Shown piece after piece: positions 8,813 to 17,185 of a stretch of 64,000 bases of DNA. Position 1 is the first letter of the stretch; the number at the start of each line of letters is the position of its first letter. Origin of the DNA: Glaciecola nitratireducens FR1064 (GTDB lineage: Bacteria > Pseudomonadota > Gammaproteobacteria > Enterobacterales > Alteromonadaceae); the NCBI RefSeq assembly GCF_000226565.1, contig NC_016041.1, positions 4,070,230-4,134,229 on the forward strand. Reading direction: 5' to 3'. The notes below the pieces were generated by a model, which saw only the letters and a list, made by a program, of their open reading frames with translations, was not told the origin of the DNA and did no database searches. Both the position numbers and the translations under genes were made by a program.

Positions 8813-10069
8813 CTAGTACCAAATTGATGCAAAGATGCGTAACACATTTGCCGAGAATCCAAACAATGGCTCTTCACCCACAGGCGCTTCTGCTGTGGCA
8901 TCTCTGAAGTCATCGTAATCAAATTTCATGTAATCCCATTCAAAATGCACCGCGCTCTTTTTGAAAGTAGCGGTTTGAGAGAATTGCCATTCGTAAGCCA
9001 CACTAATACCGGCTGTTAGGCCTGTATATGAGCTCATTTCTTTGTCGCGCGCCATGAAGTTAAATTCATCGGGGCGACTAAATAAATCTTGATAAAAATC
9101 AGCTTTATCTTGCTTATAATGACGTACAAAAACTTCAAAAATCCAATCGTCTTTAATTGGATGAATATAGCCTACCTTGAAGTTTTGTGCTTTTATGCCC
9201 CAAGTGTCACTATATGTTCTTGCATCACCATAAATCGCAGCGCGATAAGGCAGATAATAATTTGCGTTTATAGAGTAAGCGGTACTAGAGCGGGTATTCG
9301 GATATTTTTCCGTCGCAAAACTAAATCCACGATCGGTGCTAGCATCCAAAAAACGCACAGAGCGATAGGGGTTATTTAAATAACCTTCATCTGAAATGTG
9401 TTCAATATTGAAACCAACAATTAAGCTTTTTGTCGCCACTTGGCTAAAGCCTAAGCCGTATTTTTGACGATCCGCTTCTTCCTCAAAGCTTTCATCACCG
9501 CGGCGACCGACAACATCCCAACCTTTCGAATAACTCAGGGAAATAGTGCTTAAGTCGCCAAAAAAGTCTTGGCTAATACCCACATAAACCGAATTTGCTT
9601 CAAAGTCGTTTTCACTGCTGTTGGTGAAACTCGTACTTAACAAGGTTTTGTTATTAAGGTAATCAACGCCAACGGTTTTTTCTTTGCGTACTTCTTCGTA
9701 AGGACTTGCCGTTGCTCGCACATCGATTGACGCGCCAGAAACCGTATCAACATAATAGTTTGCTGATACCGACACTTTGCCGCCTATATTTTTACGCAGC
9801 AACACTGAAGGGCCGTCAATAGTCACACCGTCGCCTTCGTAGGAATGATACAGCACGTCAGCGCGTTCAATCGGCAAAACAGCGCCCTTAGCAGCACCAA
9901 TAAATAATGTGCTGACGACGAGACCCAAGGTGCATAAGGTAACCTTGAGCGAATTCAGTTTTTGTCGAATGGCCTTAGCAGCCTGACGTTTAGTTACAGC
10001 CACAACCACCACCTGCACCACCGTCAGCACCGCGCGCACCTTCACGTGATTCAAACACGTGCTTCGCAT
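8813..10069 (-). CDS. DUF3570 outer-membrane beta-barrel protein
   Basis: About 350 mature residues of alternating short beta-strands end in the aromatic residue of FASIWY, typical of outer-membrane barrels. A hydrophobic export signal runs to about residue 63. The opening YHSYEGDGVTIDGPSVLLRK and VSANYYVDTVSGAS are DUF3570 hallmarks as I know the family. The first ATG (10069) overlaps DUF4266 by about 80 bp, so translation may start later; no good ATG or GTG exists nearer the signal, hence the exact start is uncertain. DUF3570, DUF4266 and a TlpA-like protein are, to my knowledge, frequently found with apbE, and the motif at residues 108-114 suggests why. Confidence 0.82.
   Translation of the reverse strand: MRSTCLNHVKVRAVLTVVQVVVVAVTKRQAAKAIRQKLNSLKVTLCTLGLVVSTLFIGAAKGAVLPIERADVLYHSYEGDGVTIDGPSVLLRKNIGGKVSVSANYYVDTVSGASIDVRATASPYEEVRKEKTVGVDYLNNKTLLSTSFTNSSENDFEANSVYVGISQDFFGDLSTISLSYSKGWDVVGRRGDESFEEEADRQKYGLGFSQVATKSLIVGFNIEHISDEGYLNNPYRSVRFLDASTDRGFSFATEKYPNTRSSTAYSINANYYLPYRAAIYGDARTYSDTWGIKAQNFKVGYIHPIKDDWIFEVFVRHYKQDKADFYQDLFSRPDEFNFMARDKEMSSYTGLTAGISVAYEWQFSQTATFKKSAVHFEWDYMKFDYDDFRDATAEAPVGEEPLFGFSANVLRIFASIWY
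9728..9748 (-). other. candidate ApbE flavinylation motif (D-T-V-S-G-A-S) in the DUF3570 barrel
   Basis: Residues 108-114 of the DUF3570 protein read D-T-V-S-G-A-S, matching the Dxx(S/T)GA(S/T) sequence in which ApbE attaches FMN to the Ser or Thr before Gly-Ala in NqrC/RnfG-type FMN-binding domains. It sits in the early mature part, near the first strands. An apbE gene is 12 kb away in the same locus. The motif match is direct; modification is inferred. Confidence 0.55.
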
Positions 10070-10262
10070 ATGCCAAAGCGACTGGGTTGCGATTCATGCT
10101 CATAATCGGATCGGCTAGATTGCTGCGCTCATAAGGCTTGACCCAAGGCTCGAGATTAGCCAGTGGATTGATGCTTTCAAAGGTACTTGCGCAACCACTG
10201 CCTAATGTAGCGACGCAGCACACAAGTAATAATCGAACAGAGGCTTTATTGAATAATTTCAT
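9990..10262 (-). CDS. DUF4266 small lipoprotein with Gly-Cys C-terminus
   Basis: The ATG at 10262 (MKLFNKASVRLL) is preceded by GGGAG nine bases upstream; a GTG two codons earlier also exists. The 90-residue product has a lipobox (GSGC, Cys at about residue 24), a short middle containing LEPWVKPYERSNLADPIM, and an unusual tail GGAGGGCGCN. These are the marks of DUF4266. The C-terminal Cys-Gly-Cys could bind a metal or form a disulfide with the neighbouring TlpA-like protein, which is only an inference. It lies directly after tlpA and overlaps the annotated start of DUF3570. Confidence 0.85.
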   Translation of the reverse strand: MKLFNKASVRLLLVCCVATLGSGCASTFESINPLANLEPWVKPYERSNLADPIMSMNRNPVALAYAKHVFESREGARGADGGAGGGCGCN

Positions 10263-10267
10263 TAGCA

Positions 10268-10831
10268 CTACTCCCGCATTAACATTTTAATGGCTTTTTC
10301 ATATTTCTTTTCGTCACCCGAGCGATAACCTGGATGGATCAAACGCACGTTGCCGTCACGATCAACTAACACCGTCGTGGGCATCGCGCTGACGTCATAG
10401 AGCTGACTGACGTCGCCCGAAGTGTCGAACAATACTGGAAAACTTACCTCAATATCTTGCAACAGTACGTTGGCTTTTTCCGCTTCATCGTCCACATTTA
10501 CCGCTAGTATCTCTACACCCATGTCTTGGTATTCTTGATATAGTTCTTCAAATGCTGGAAGCTCTTCGCGACAAGGACCACACCATGAAGCCCAAAAATT
10601 TACCAGGACTATGTTACCGCGCTGCTCTGATAATTTGATGTTTCCACCGTCTCGGCTTTTTAAAGTGAAGTCTGGCGACTTTTCACCCGATGTCGGTTTT
10701 GCTATGGCGGCAACGCTGGCGAAACTCAGAGCGATAGCGGCAACGCTTGTTACTAAATACTGACGCAGACCCACGGCTGATATATTTTTTACTGATTTTA
10801 TTGTTGCTAAAGTCGTATTTATGTCTGTCAT
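10268..10831 (-). CDS. TlpA-family thiol-disulfide oxidoreductase
   Basis: This 187-residue protein has a membrane anchor or signal (about residues 24-44) and a thioredoxin fold of the TlpA/ResA class. FWASWCGPCREEL contains the active-site CxxC, and SAMPTTVLVD holds the cis-Pro loop. TlpA/ResA proteins act in the periplasm, often reducing CxxCH before heme attachment or keeping metal sites reduced. Next to multi-heme proteins and a Cys-tailed DUF4266, either role fits. It lies 16 bp downstream of the beta-barrel gene and abuts DUF4266. Confidence 0.92.
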   Translation of the reverse strand: MTDINTTLATIKSVKNISAVGLRQYLVTSVAAIALSFASVAAIAKPTSGEKSPDFTLKSRDGGNIKLSEQRGNIVLVNFWASWCGPCREELPAFEELYQEYQDMGVEILAVNVDDEAEKANVLLQDIEVSFPVLFDTSGDVSQLYDVSAMPTTVLVDRDGNVRLIHPGYRSGDEKKYEKAIKMLMRE

Positions 10832-10847
10832 TATATGGTCTCGTTAT

Positions 10848-11549
10848 TTAAAAGAAGAACGTTGTCCCCAGCGTAATCGCTAAGTTATGCACGTCCTTTT
10901 CAACGCCGATAATGTCACTGGTGAAAACGTGATCGCGCACGTCTACTTTCAATGCCCAAAAATCGGTCAATAGCAGTCGATAGCCTGCACCCGCACTTAC
11001 CGTAAAACGCTCGTCACCACCAAAATTTGTGCTTCCGGCGCCCAAGGTGAAGTAAAAATCTGAGTTAAAGACTAAGTTATCTGTGAAGAAGGTTTCACCA
11101 TTGATGTTGTAACCTAGTGATAAGTTATAATACGTATAGTCACGTTCATCATCGGTTAAAAAGGGCGCACCGCCCGACAGTTTTTCGAAACTAGTTTGCC
11201 CTGCAGTAGCTTGGGCGTAGCGAGCTTCAAGGAATAAGTTCTCATTAATATGATAAGCCAAGGACACACCAATAAGCTCGCTTGACTCAAAATCTTCAAT
11301 GCTAATAAATCCGCCAAAAATACCTATTTCGATATCTTCGGTATCAATATCGGACTCACTAATTTCACGGCGTTCTATATTTGGGTCGATCAATGCGGGA
11401 GGCTGTTCTGTGTTTTCTTGCATCGGGTTTGCCGCTTTCTTTGCAAAAGCACTTTCTATTAACGAGCCTTGCGCAAACGCCGAACCGTTGAATAACACAA
11501 TATTCAATACGGCCAATACGCTTAATATTACATTCTTATTAACTTTCAT
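10848..11549 (-). CDS. outer-membrane beta-barrel domain protein
   Basis: This 233-residue protein has a signal peptide ending AFAQ (about residue 27), an acidic linker, and an eight-strand-like barrel ending in TTFFF. It resembles the small barrel family (OMP_myx_plus type) seen in Myxococcales and some gammaproteobacteria, where such barrels accompany TPR and ExbBD proteins; this assignment is by pattern only. It is separated by 144 bp from the next barrel gene upstream and 16 bp from tlpA downstream. Confidence 0.8.
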   Translation of the reverse strand: MKVNKNVILSVLAVLNIVLFNGSAFAQGSLIESAFAKKAANPMQENTEQPPALIDPNIERREISESDIDTEDIEIGIFGGFISIEDFESSELIGVSLAYHINENLFLEARYAQATAGQTSFEKLSGGAPFLTDDERDYTYYNLSLGYNINGETFFTDNLVFNSDFYFTLGAGSTNFGGDERFTVSAGAGYRLLLTDFWALKVDVRDHVFTSDIIGVEKDVHNLAITLGTTFFF

Positions 11550-11693
11550 TCATTTCACCATAGTATGGGGTTCGTGCTTATACGATACTGTTCGCTACCG
11601 CCCATCAATTTTTTATTTCATGTAACTGTCTTTCTAGTCTTTTTTTGCAGTAATTCTTGCGTTCGAAATGTTTTTCGAAACGCATTTGACCCA

Positions 11694-12443
11694 CTAAAAA
11701 AATACAGAAAAGCCTAACCTAAACTCTTCAATTCGCTCTTGCTCATCGCGATCAGTCAACGCAATAATATTTCGGTACTCAAGTTTAATAAGGGTGTTAC
11801 GCGCAAAGTGATAACGCAGGCCTGCACCCACTTCGTAAAAATCACTCTTGCGAACTTCGTCGCCACTTTGTACTAGGTTGGAGCGAGGACGAGTATTAAT
11901 GCCGCCAGCGCCTATCGTCAAGTAAGGACTTACTTTCCACTCAGGGAACGTATGGTGCTGCAATCGAATTGACCATAATTTGTTTTCAGAGAAATCGCCG
12001 AGTGCTTGAGTATAAGTTGCTTCAGCGATTAAGTTACCAGTAACGTTCCATGCAGCTGCTACCGAGAGGGCATTTACACTCTCCAGTAAACCGCCAAACG
12101 CACTGACTTCAAAAGTTCTATTGGTGTAGTCTTCAAAACTACCTGTGGGCACATAAAGTTGTTCACCATTAGGTTTCAACGTTTTACCAAGCTGTTCAGC
12201 TGACACCCAGCCTTCTTGGCCTTTTTGAGTGATCGCTTTGTACCAGCCGGTTTTCTTTTTCAGTATGGTGATGCTTTCACCTTGCTCAGCAACGTGAAAA
12301 ATAGGATATTCGCTAGCGGGACCTGTTCGGAAATCAACGTAGGGTTCAACAATATTAACCAGAAGATACTCGCCCTTAGCTGACTGGCTAAATAAGACAA
12401 AGACAATAACAACGACGAATAAAAAGTAGGTGTTTAATTTCAT
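11694..12443 (-). CDS. SH3b-domain plus outer-membrane beta-barrel protein
   Basis: This 249-residue protein has a signal peptide (to about residue 24), a bacterial SH3 domain (about residues 27-85: YVDFRTGPASEYPIFHVAEQG and GWVSAEQLG) and a small barrel ending FSVFF. SH3b domains usually bind peptidoglycan or peptide, so it may tie the outer membrane to the wall. The barrel resembles that of its downstream neighbour (VSAFGGLLESVNALSVAAAW), suggesting a duplicated pair with an added SH3b. Its ATG overlaps the stop of the HzsA-like gene (TAATG). Confidence 0.85.
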   Translation of the reverse strand: MKLNTYFLFVVVIVFVLFSQSAKGEYLLVNIVEPYVDFRTGPASEYPIFHVAEQGESITILKKKTGWYKAITQKGQEGWVSAEQLGKTLKPNGEQLYVPTGSFEDYTNRTFEVSAFGGLLESVNALSVAAAWNVTGNLIAEATYTQALGDFSENKLWSIRLQHHTFPEWKVSPYLTIGAGGINTRPRSNLVQSGDEVRKSDFYEVGAGLRYHFARNTLIKLEYRNIIALTDRDEQERIEEFRLGFSVFF

Positions 12444-15169
12444 TAATTTGTTGGTGCATCAAATGGGTTATTGTAGTTTTGGCCACCGACATCGAGCCAT
12501 TCGCTTATCATTTTCAATTCGGCTGGACTCAACCAACCTTGGTGACTACCGGTTTCAAATGGTGCAAAAAAACCTGCGCTACTGCGCGCACCATTGACGC
12601 TCATTGTACTACCCACACCAACTTGCTGTGTTACCTGAATTGGGTTGCCTTCTGGATCAAGAATAGGTTCACCTTCTTCATCGAGCTCATATACGGGATT
12701 ACCGTTATTATCGAAAACAAGCACTAGTCGTGGCAATAGCGCACCATCAACTAATTCCAATTCAACATCATTAAACATGAGTTCGCGGTAACTCGTTAAC
12801 AAGTCTGCATTGACTGGCGACGGATTACCAGTTAATTCTAGTTGCGCGACAGGCACTTGCAGTTGATTTTCAGCATCAAAACGATTATGGCAAGCTATAC
12901 AGGTGTTGTCCGCGACCACCATTCCCTCGGCATCAAGCGTTGAACGGTCGAGTTCAAATAAGGGTTGAATATGGTCTGGAAAATTAATCACGGCCCGGCA
13001 AATTGACGTCCAGTTTTGCGCACAACTTTGTGTAATAGGCAGGCTTGTTTGCAAATCAGCATAGCGATATTCAATATTATCCGCCGGGATTTGCACAGCA
13101 GGATCAGACCACACGTCTTCAAACAAAATATCGAGCGTTAAGTCAGGTACGCCATTAATACGAGTAAACGTTTCAGCCATAGTTTCGCCTAAATCAGCGA
13201 AAAGCACAGGATTAGTATTCGGAAACGGAACGCCTGTACTTGGCGCGCCTGTGTTGATGGAGGCATATTCAGCATCCGCTCTGCCGTGCGGTTGCAGTGT
13301 AATAGCCGAATTATTGCTGCCGTCGTGGCAACCGTTACATGTTTTGGTTTCTCCAGGCGCAACCTGTAGCCAATTCTCATGGCGTGCAGAAATACGTCTG
13401 CCTTGCGCATCAACAATACTGATACCGAAAGGGACTTTCGCGGGCACGGCAACTTTCACTGAGCCGTCAGGTTGGATCGGCGTATACCCTAGCACTTCAC
13501 GCATTAACTGGTTTCTTGAACGCCCAAATGCTTCATTTTCGATATCCAAAGTATCTTCATCCGGAAGAGATACACTTTTTATGATTCTCAGGAAGCGAGC
13601 GGGTCGTTGTTCGACTGCAACTACAGTTGGGTCTGCCATATTTACGATACCCTGAGGACTCAAATCATCTCCGGCAAAATCATACACGCTGCGAATATGA
13701 ATAACGCCCATATTGGCATCGATTAATGCTGTCTTGCTAGTATCAATAGTCGATGAAGGGTTAGCTGGAAATGGACGACTTTCAAGCGCAACCACTTCTG
13801 AGTAAGACACATTTTCTTGTGGCACAACTAAAGGAAGCTGTGTGCCTTCGGCTGGATCAAACATCCACAAACCATATAGCGGCGGCGCTTTCTCATAAGT
13901 AGGGTCCACTAGACTCTCTGCGCTACACGGCACGACTGAAGGCGCAGCGTCATCCGCCGAGTTTTCAGGCAGTGGTGCTAATAAACGGCACTGGCTCCAA
14001 CTAAACAACTGGCGACCACTGCCATCAAATAAAGGATACAGGGCAGCAATATAACCCCCCGGCGAAATCTCAACTTCTATATCAATATTCTCAAATAGCG
14101 CTTTTTCTTGTGCTGGGCCGGTTAACGAATTTGCGGATGCGATGGGCGTAAAGTTATCAATGTAATTAGCCACATCAATCGCAACAAAATCAGTTCCTAA
14201 CTCTTCTTTTTCAAAAGGCGTAAGCGCAACCAGGATGCGATTATCAGGCGTAACACGGGTTTGCGTAAAGTGAATATCAGCGTTGTTGCCCTCAGAATCG
14301 ATATGGCTATGACGACCGTATAATATTTCCAGATCACTGCCATCTGGATTCATTTGATAGAGGTGGACACCCTTGCTCCCCCCAAATTGGTCCCAACGAC
14401 TGAATATAATTTTTCCATTAGGCATGACTAAAGGATCGAGGTCGTGACTTTGGTTATACGAAATTTGCTCAATATTCTCGCCATTTGCATCCATTACGTG
14501 AAGCACAGAGGCATGTACGTCTCGGCCTTCTTCTAAGCCTGCGTATTGAGGCTTACCCTCATCCAGCAATCGAGCTTGGTTACCGCGCTGGCGTGTTGAA
14601 CTAAATAAGATGCGACCATCTGCCAAATAGACAGGACCTGTATCTTCACCAGTTTCAGCTACGATGTCAGAGGAAATAACGCGGCGTAACTCCTGTGTTT
14701 CAACAATGTATTCCCAAATATTCCAAGTGGGTTGTTCATTGTCATCGGCATCTTCATCTGCCGGAGCACGCATGCTAAAAATAAGGCGAGAGCCATCGTA
14801 GGAACTTTCTAAATCTTTAATATCAATGGGGAGGCGATTACCTTCGTCATCAAGTCGATCAGTAAATGCGCTTGCGCTTATATCAACTTCCACGGCACTT
14901 GCATTCGCGCGTGCCTTTAGTATTAATGAAGCGCCGGGAATAAATAGCGAAGGTTCAGTAATAGAACGCTGCATATCGGCATCTTCAATACTTAAATCGC
15001 GCTTAATAACCGCAATGGGAACGTCAATAACAACTGGGTCCGGTGCTTGTTCTTCGCCTGTTATATTTTCACCACCACAAGCAGCAAGTACTAAGACACA
15101 TGAGCACAACATCACATTTTTTAGTGACTTCGTTAAAAAATAGTCAATGTTTGGCCTGCGAGTCATCAT
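12443..15169 (-). CDS. di-heme HzsA-like lipoprotein with PD40 propeller
   Basis: The 908-residue product has a lipoprotein signal (LVLAACGGE), then a beta-propeller region with WD40/PD40-like blades (about residues 120-450: GRILFSSTRQRG, LVMPNGKIIFSRWD). The middle is related to the hydrazine synthase alpha family, with PDGSVKVAVPAKVPFGISIVD just before CNGCH at residues 611-615. A second heme motif CIACH lies at 757-761. Similar proteins in non-anammox bacteria are annotated HzsA-related but do not imply hydrazine chemistry. It is the first gene of the long minus-strand operon; the start is one of two adjacent ATGs. Confidence 0.85.
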   Translation of the reverse strand: MMTRRPNIDYFLTKSLKNVMLCSCVLVLAACGGENITGEEQAPDPVVIDVPIAVIKRDLSIEDADMQRSITEPSLFIPGASLILKARANASAVEVDISASAFTDRLDDEGNRLPIDIKDLESSYDGSRLIFSMRAPADEDADDNEQPTWNIWEYIVETQELRRVISSDIVAETGEDTGPVYLADGRILFSSTRQRGNQARLLDEGKPQYAGLEEGRDVHASVLHVMDANGENIEQISYNQSHDLDPLVMPNGKIIFSRWDQFGGSKGVHLYQMNPDGSDLEILYGRHSHIDSEGNNADIHFTQTRVTPDNRILVALTPFEKEELGTDFVAIDVANYIDNFTPIASANSLTGPAQEKALFENIDIEVEISPGGYIAALYPLFDGSGRQLFSWSQCRLLAPLPENSADDAAPSVVPCSAESLVDPTYEKAPPLYGLWMFDPAEGTQLPLVVPQENVSYSEVVALESRPFPANPSSTIDTSKTALIDANMGVIHIRSVYDFAGDDLSPQGIVNMADPTVVAVEQRPARFLRIIKSVSLPDEDTLDIENEAFGRSRNQLMREVLGYTPIQPDGSVKVAVPAKVPFGISIVDAQGRRISARHENWLQVAPGETKTCNGCHDGSNNSAITLQPHGRADAEYASINTGAPSTGVPFPNTNPVLFADLGETMAETFTRINGVPDLTLDILFEDVWSDPAVQIPADNIEYRYADLQTSLPITQSCAQNWTSICRAVINFPDHIQPLFELDRSTLDAEGMVVADNTCIACHNRFDAENQLQVPVAQLELTGNPSPVNADLLTSYRELMFNDVELELVDGALLPRLVLVFDNNGNPVYELDEEGEPILDPEGNPIQVTQQVGVGSTMSVNGARSSAGFFAPFETGSHQGWLSPAELKMISEWLDVGGQNYNNPFDAPTN

Positions 15170-15922
15170 ATTACTCTGCTCATTTTGAAGATTAAATCGG
15201 CATCATTACAATACCTAGTTAGCCTACATATTTATACTGTCACTGAAGTGCAACGCCTTTATTGGCTGGACGCTAAAGGTATATTTATTTGCACCTAGGC
15301 TATGCGCACTTTTACGTTAGAATGACAGCGTGACACCATGCGGTTTATACAACAATCTCGTTATGTATATGTAAGGATTAATTATTATACCGACTGTTTA
15401 AGTATACTTATCTCTCCCCGCAATCGCGACAACGTATAACTAAAAAAACAAATATACGACCTTTAAATAACCAATTGATATATGAATTTATTGAGTCACT
15501 CATTCTTTGTCGGCAATTTTCGTAAGCACATTAATATCAAGAGTATTAGGAAATACGCCCGCTAGCCCGTCAAGCATCGGAAAGGCCGCCTTCAAAGCTG
15601 ACATATCCTTGCTAAATAATTGAAAAAGATACTTATCAACTGTTGCGTATGAGCAACACTTTTCAAGCTATTTATTCATGTAAGCTCCTTAAAAAAGAGT
15701 CACGTACGATATTAAACCGTTTTAAAACATACACTTAAAATCAGCGGCACGCTTTTTGATAGGCAGAAGGGTTACGCGCCCAATTGCCTTTTGTATTTCG
15801 ACTATCGGTTTTAGTACTGGTTAATCGGTATACAGGCGAACACTTATTGTTAGTAGAGAATAACTAATGATACGTAAATCACAGGTATAACGTAGGTCAC
15901 ATTCAAAAAAGGAGTTGATTCG
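15170..15922 (+). other. divergent intergenic region of about 750 bp
   Basis: This AT-rich region separates the minus-strand envelope operon from the plus-strand heme-protein operon and must hold both promoters. I see no confident sigma70 pair for either. Its only coding-like content is the interrupted 59-codon frame at 15500-15679 on the minus strand. The plus-strand operon has a strong RBS (AAAGGAG) at about 15908-15914. Confidence 0.5.
15500..15679 (-). pseudogene. small ORF with strong RBS interrupted by an amber codon
   Basis: AAGGAGCTTAC precedes an ATG (15679), giving an excellent ribosome binding site. The frame reads M-N-K, then TAG, then continues open for 55 more codons to TGA: LEKCCSYATVDKYLFQLFSK and onward to LTKIADKE. 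The simplest reading is a small gene inactivated by a nonsense mutation at codon 4. A minimal leader peptide or amber suppression are less likely alternatives. I do not recognise the product. Confidence 0.45.
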
Positions 15923-17182
15923 ATGCGCTTGTTAACAAATGAATCAAGAAGCCCAATTAATAACGTATCCATGACCATCAAGCAGACACTAAAGATAATC
16001 TGCTTATCAGCTCCTCTCCTTATAGCGAGTGCATTGGCCGCAGCCGGACCGTTAGAACAAGCCAAGCGTATGCATGACCGTTTAGCTGGCGTCCCCGGCA
16101 CAACGGCTGTCATTCAACAAATGGCTGACTTAATAGATGCGGGTGATGCTCGAGGCGCTGCACAAATAGCGATGCAGTCACCAAGTTTTTATAACATTAC
16201 CGTAAAAAACTGGGTTACACCTTGGACGAATGAAGAGTTTGACGTATTCGCGCCACTCAATGATTACACCGCAACCGTTATCGGTATGGTGAGAGATGAC
16301 GTTGATTTTCGCCAAGTGTTAAGCGGCGACATTCTGTATGTAGCAGATTCAAGTGCAGGAGTACCTGCCTACAGCACAAATAACAATAATCATTATGAAG
16401 CACTAGAAGGGGAAGGTGCCGACCTATCTTCAGTGTTAATTGCTACTACGCAATCCTCACTTACCGGCATACCCGCAGAAGCAACTGCTGGCGTAATGAC
16501 AACTAGAGGCGCCGCAAAATCCTTTTTTAAAGATGGCACTAATCGCGCCATGTTTCGTTTTACTCTGATGAATCACATGTGTGCTGACCTTGAAGCATTC
16601 AAGGATACCAGTCTTCCACCAGATAGAATTCGTCAAGATTTAAGTCGCAGCCCCGGCGGCGATAGCCGTATTTTTACCAACTCATGCTCTGGATGCCATT
16701 CAGGCATGGACCCGCTAACTCAAGCTTTTGCTTATTACAACTACGACTACGACGTTGAAGGCGACCCCGATGGCGTCAACGGTAGGATTGTGTATAACGC
16801 AGAAGGCCAAATTGACCCCGAAACGCAGCTAAGAGTACAAGCAAAGTATTGGATAAATTCGAATAACTTTCCCTTCGGCTATGTCACCCCCAACGATGAC
16901 TGGGATAACTATTGGCGTGAAGGCCAGAACCAAACGATTGGTTGGTCATCCGAACTTCCTGGCTCTGGCAGCGGCGCTAAATCAATGGGCCAAGAGCTTG
17001 CCAACAGCCAAACCTTTGCGAGTTGCCAAGTTACAAAAGTATTTAAGAACGTATGCCTACGCGCGCCGCAAGATCAAACGGATCGAACAGCCATCGCTCA
17101 GATTCAATCTGAATTCATGGGTGACAACTACAACATTAAAAACGTGTTTGCCGCTACTGCAGACTACTGCAAGGGAGAATAG
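15923..17182 (+). CDS. periplasmic mono-heme protein, DUF1588-like
   Basis: The ATG follows AAAGGAG by 8 nt. The 419-residue protein has a signal (about residues 20-42, ending ALAAAG) and one heme c motif CSGCH at residues 255-259, embedded in NSCSGCHSGMDPLTQAFAYY. That context resembles the CxxCHxxxDP motif of DUF1588-type proteins, which pair with other cytochrome domains and DUF1501 partners, for example in planctomycetes. Two further Cys near the C-terminus (CQ..., CLRAP) may form a disulfide. It is the first gene of a three-gene operon, 3 bp before the LamG cytochrome. Confidence 0.78.
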   Translation: MRLLTNESRSPINNVSMTIKQTLKIICLSAPLLIASALAAAGPLEQAKRMHDRLAGVPGTTAVIQQMADLIDAGDARGAAQIAMQSPSFYNITVKNWVTPWTNEEFDVFAPLNDYTATVIGMVRDDVDFRQVLSGDILYVADSSAGVPAYSTNNNNHYEALEGEGADLSSVLIATTQSSLTGIPAEATAGVMTTRGAAKSFFKDGTNRAMFRFTLMNHMCADLEAFKDTSLPPDRIRQDLSRSPGGDSRIFTNSCSGCHSGMDPLTQAFAYYNYDYDVEGDPDGVNGRIVYNAEGQIDPETQLRVQAKYWINSNNFPFGYVTPNDDWDNYWREGQNQTIGWSSELPGSGSGAKSMGQELANSQTFASCQVTKVFKNVCLRAPQDQTDRTAIAQIQSEFMGDNYNIKNVFAATADYCKGE

Positions 17183-17185
17183 AAC

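Noticed and set aside
12443..15169. Reading the HzsA-like gene as evidence of hydrazine synthesis (anammox)
   Set aside because: Only the middle domain and heme motifs resemble HzsA; no other hydrazine synthase subunits or anammox context exist here.
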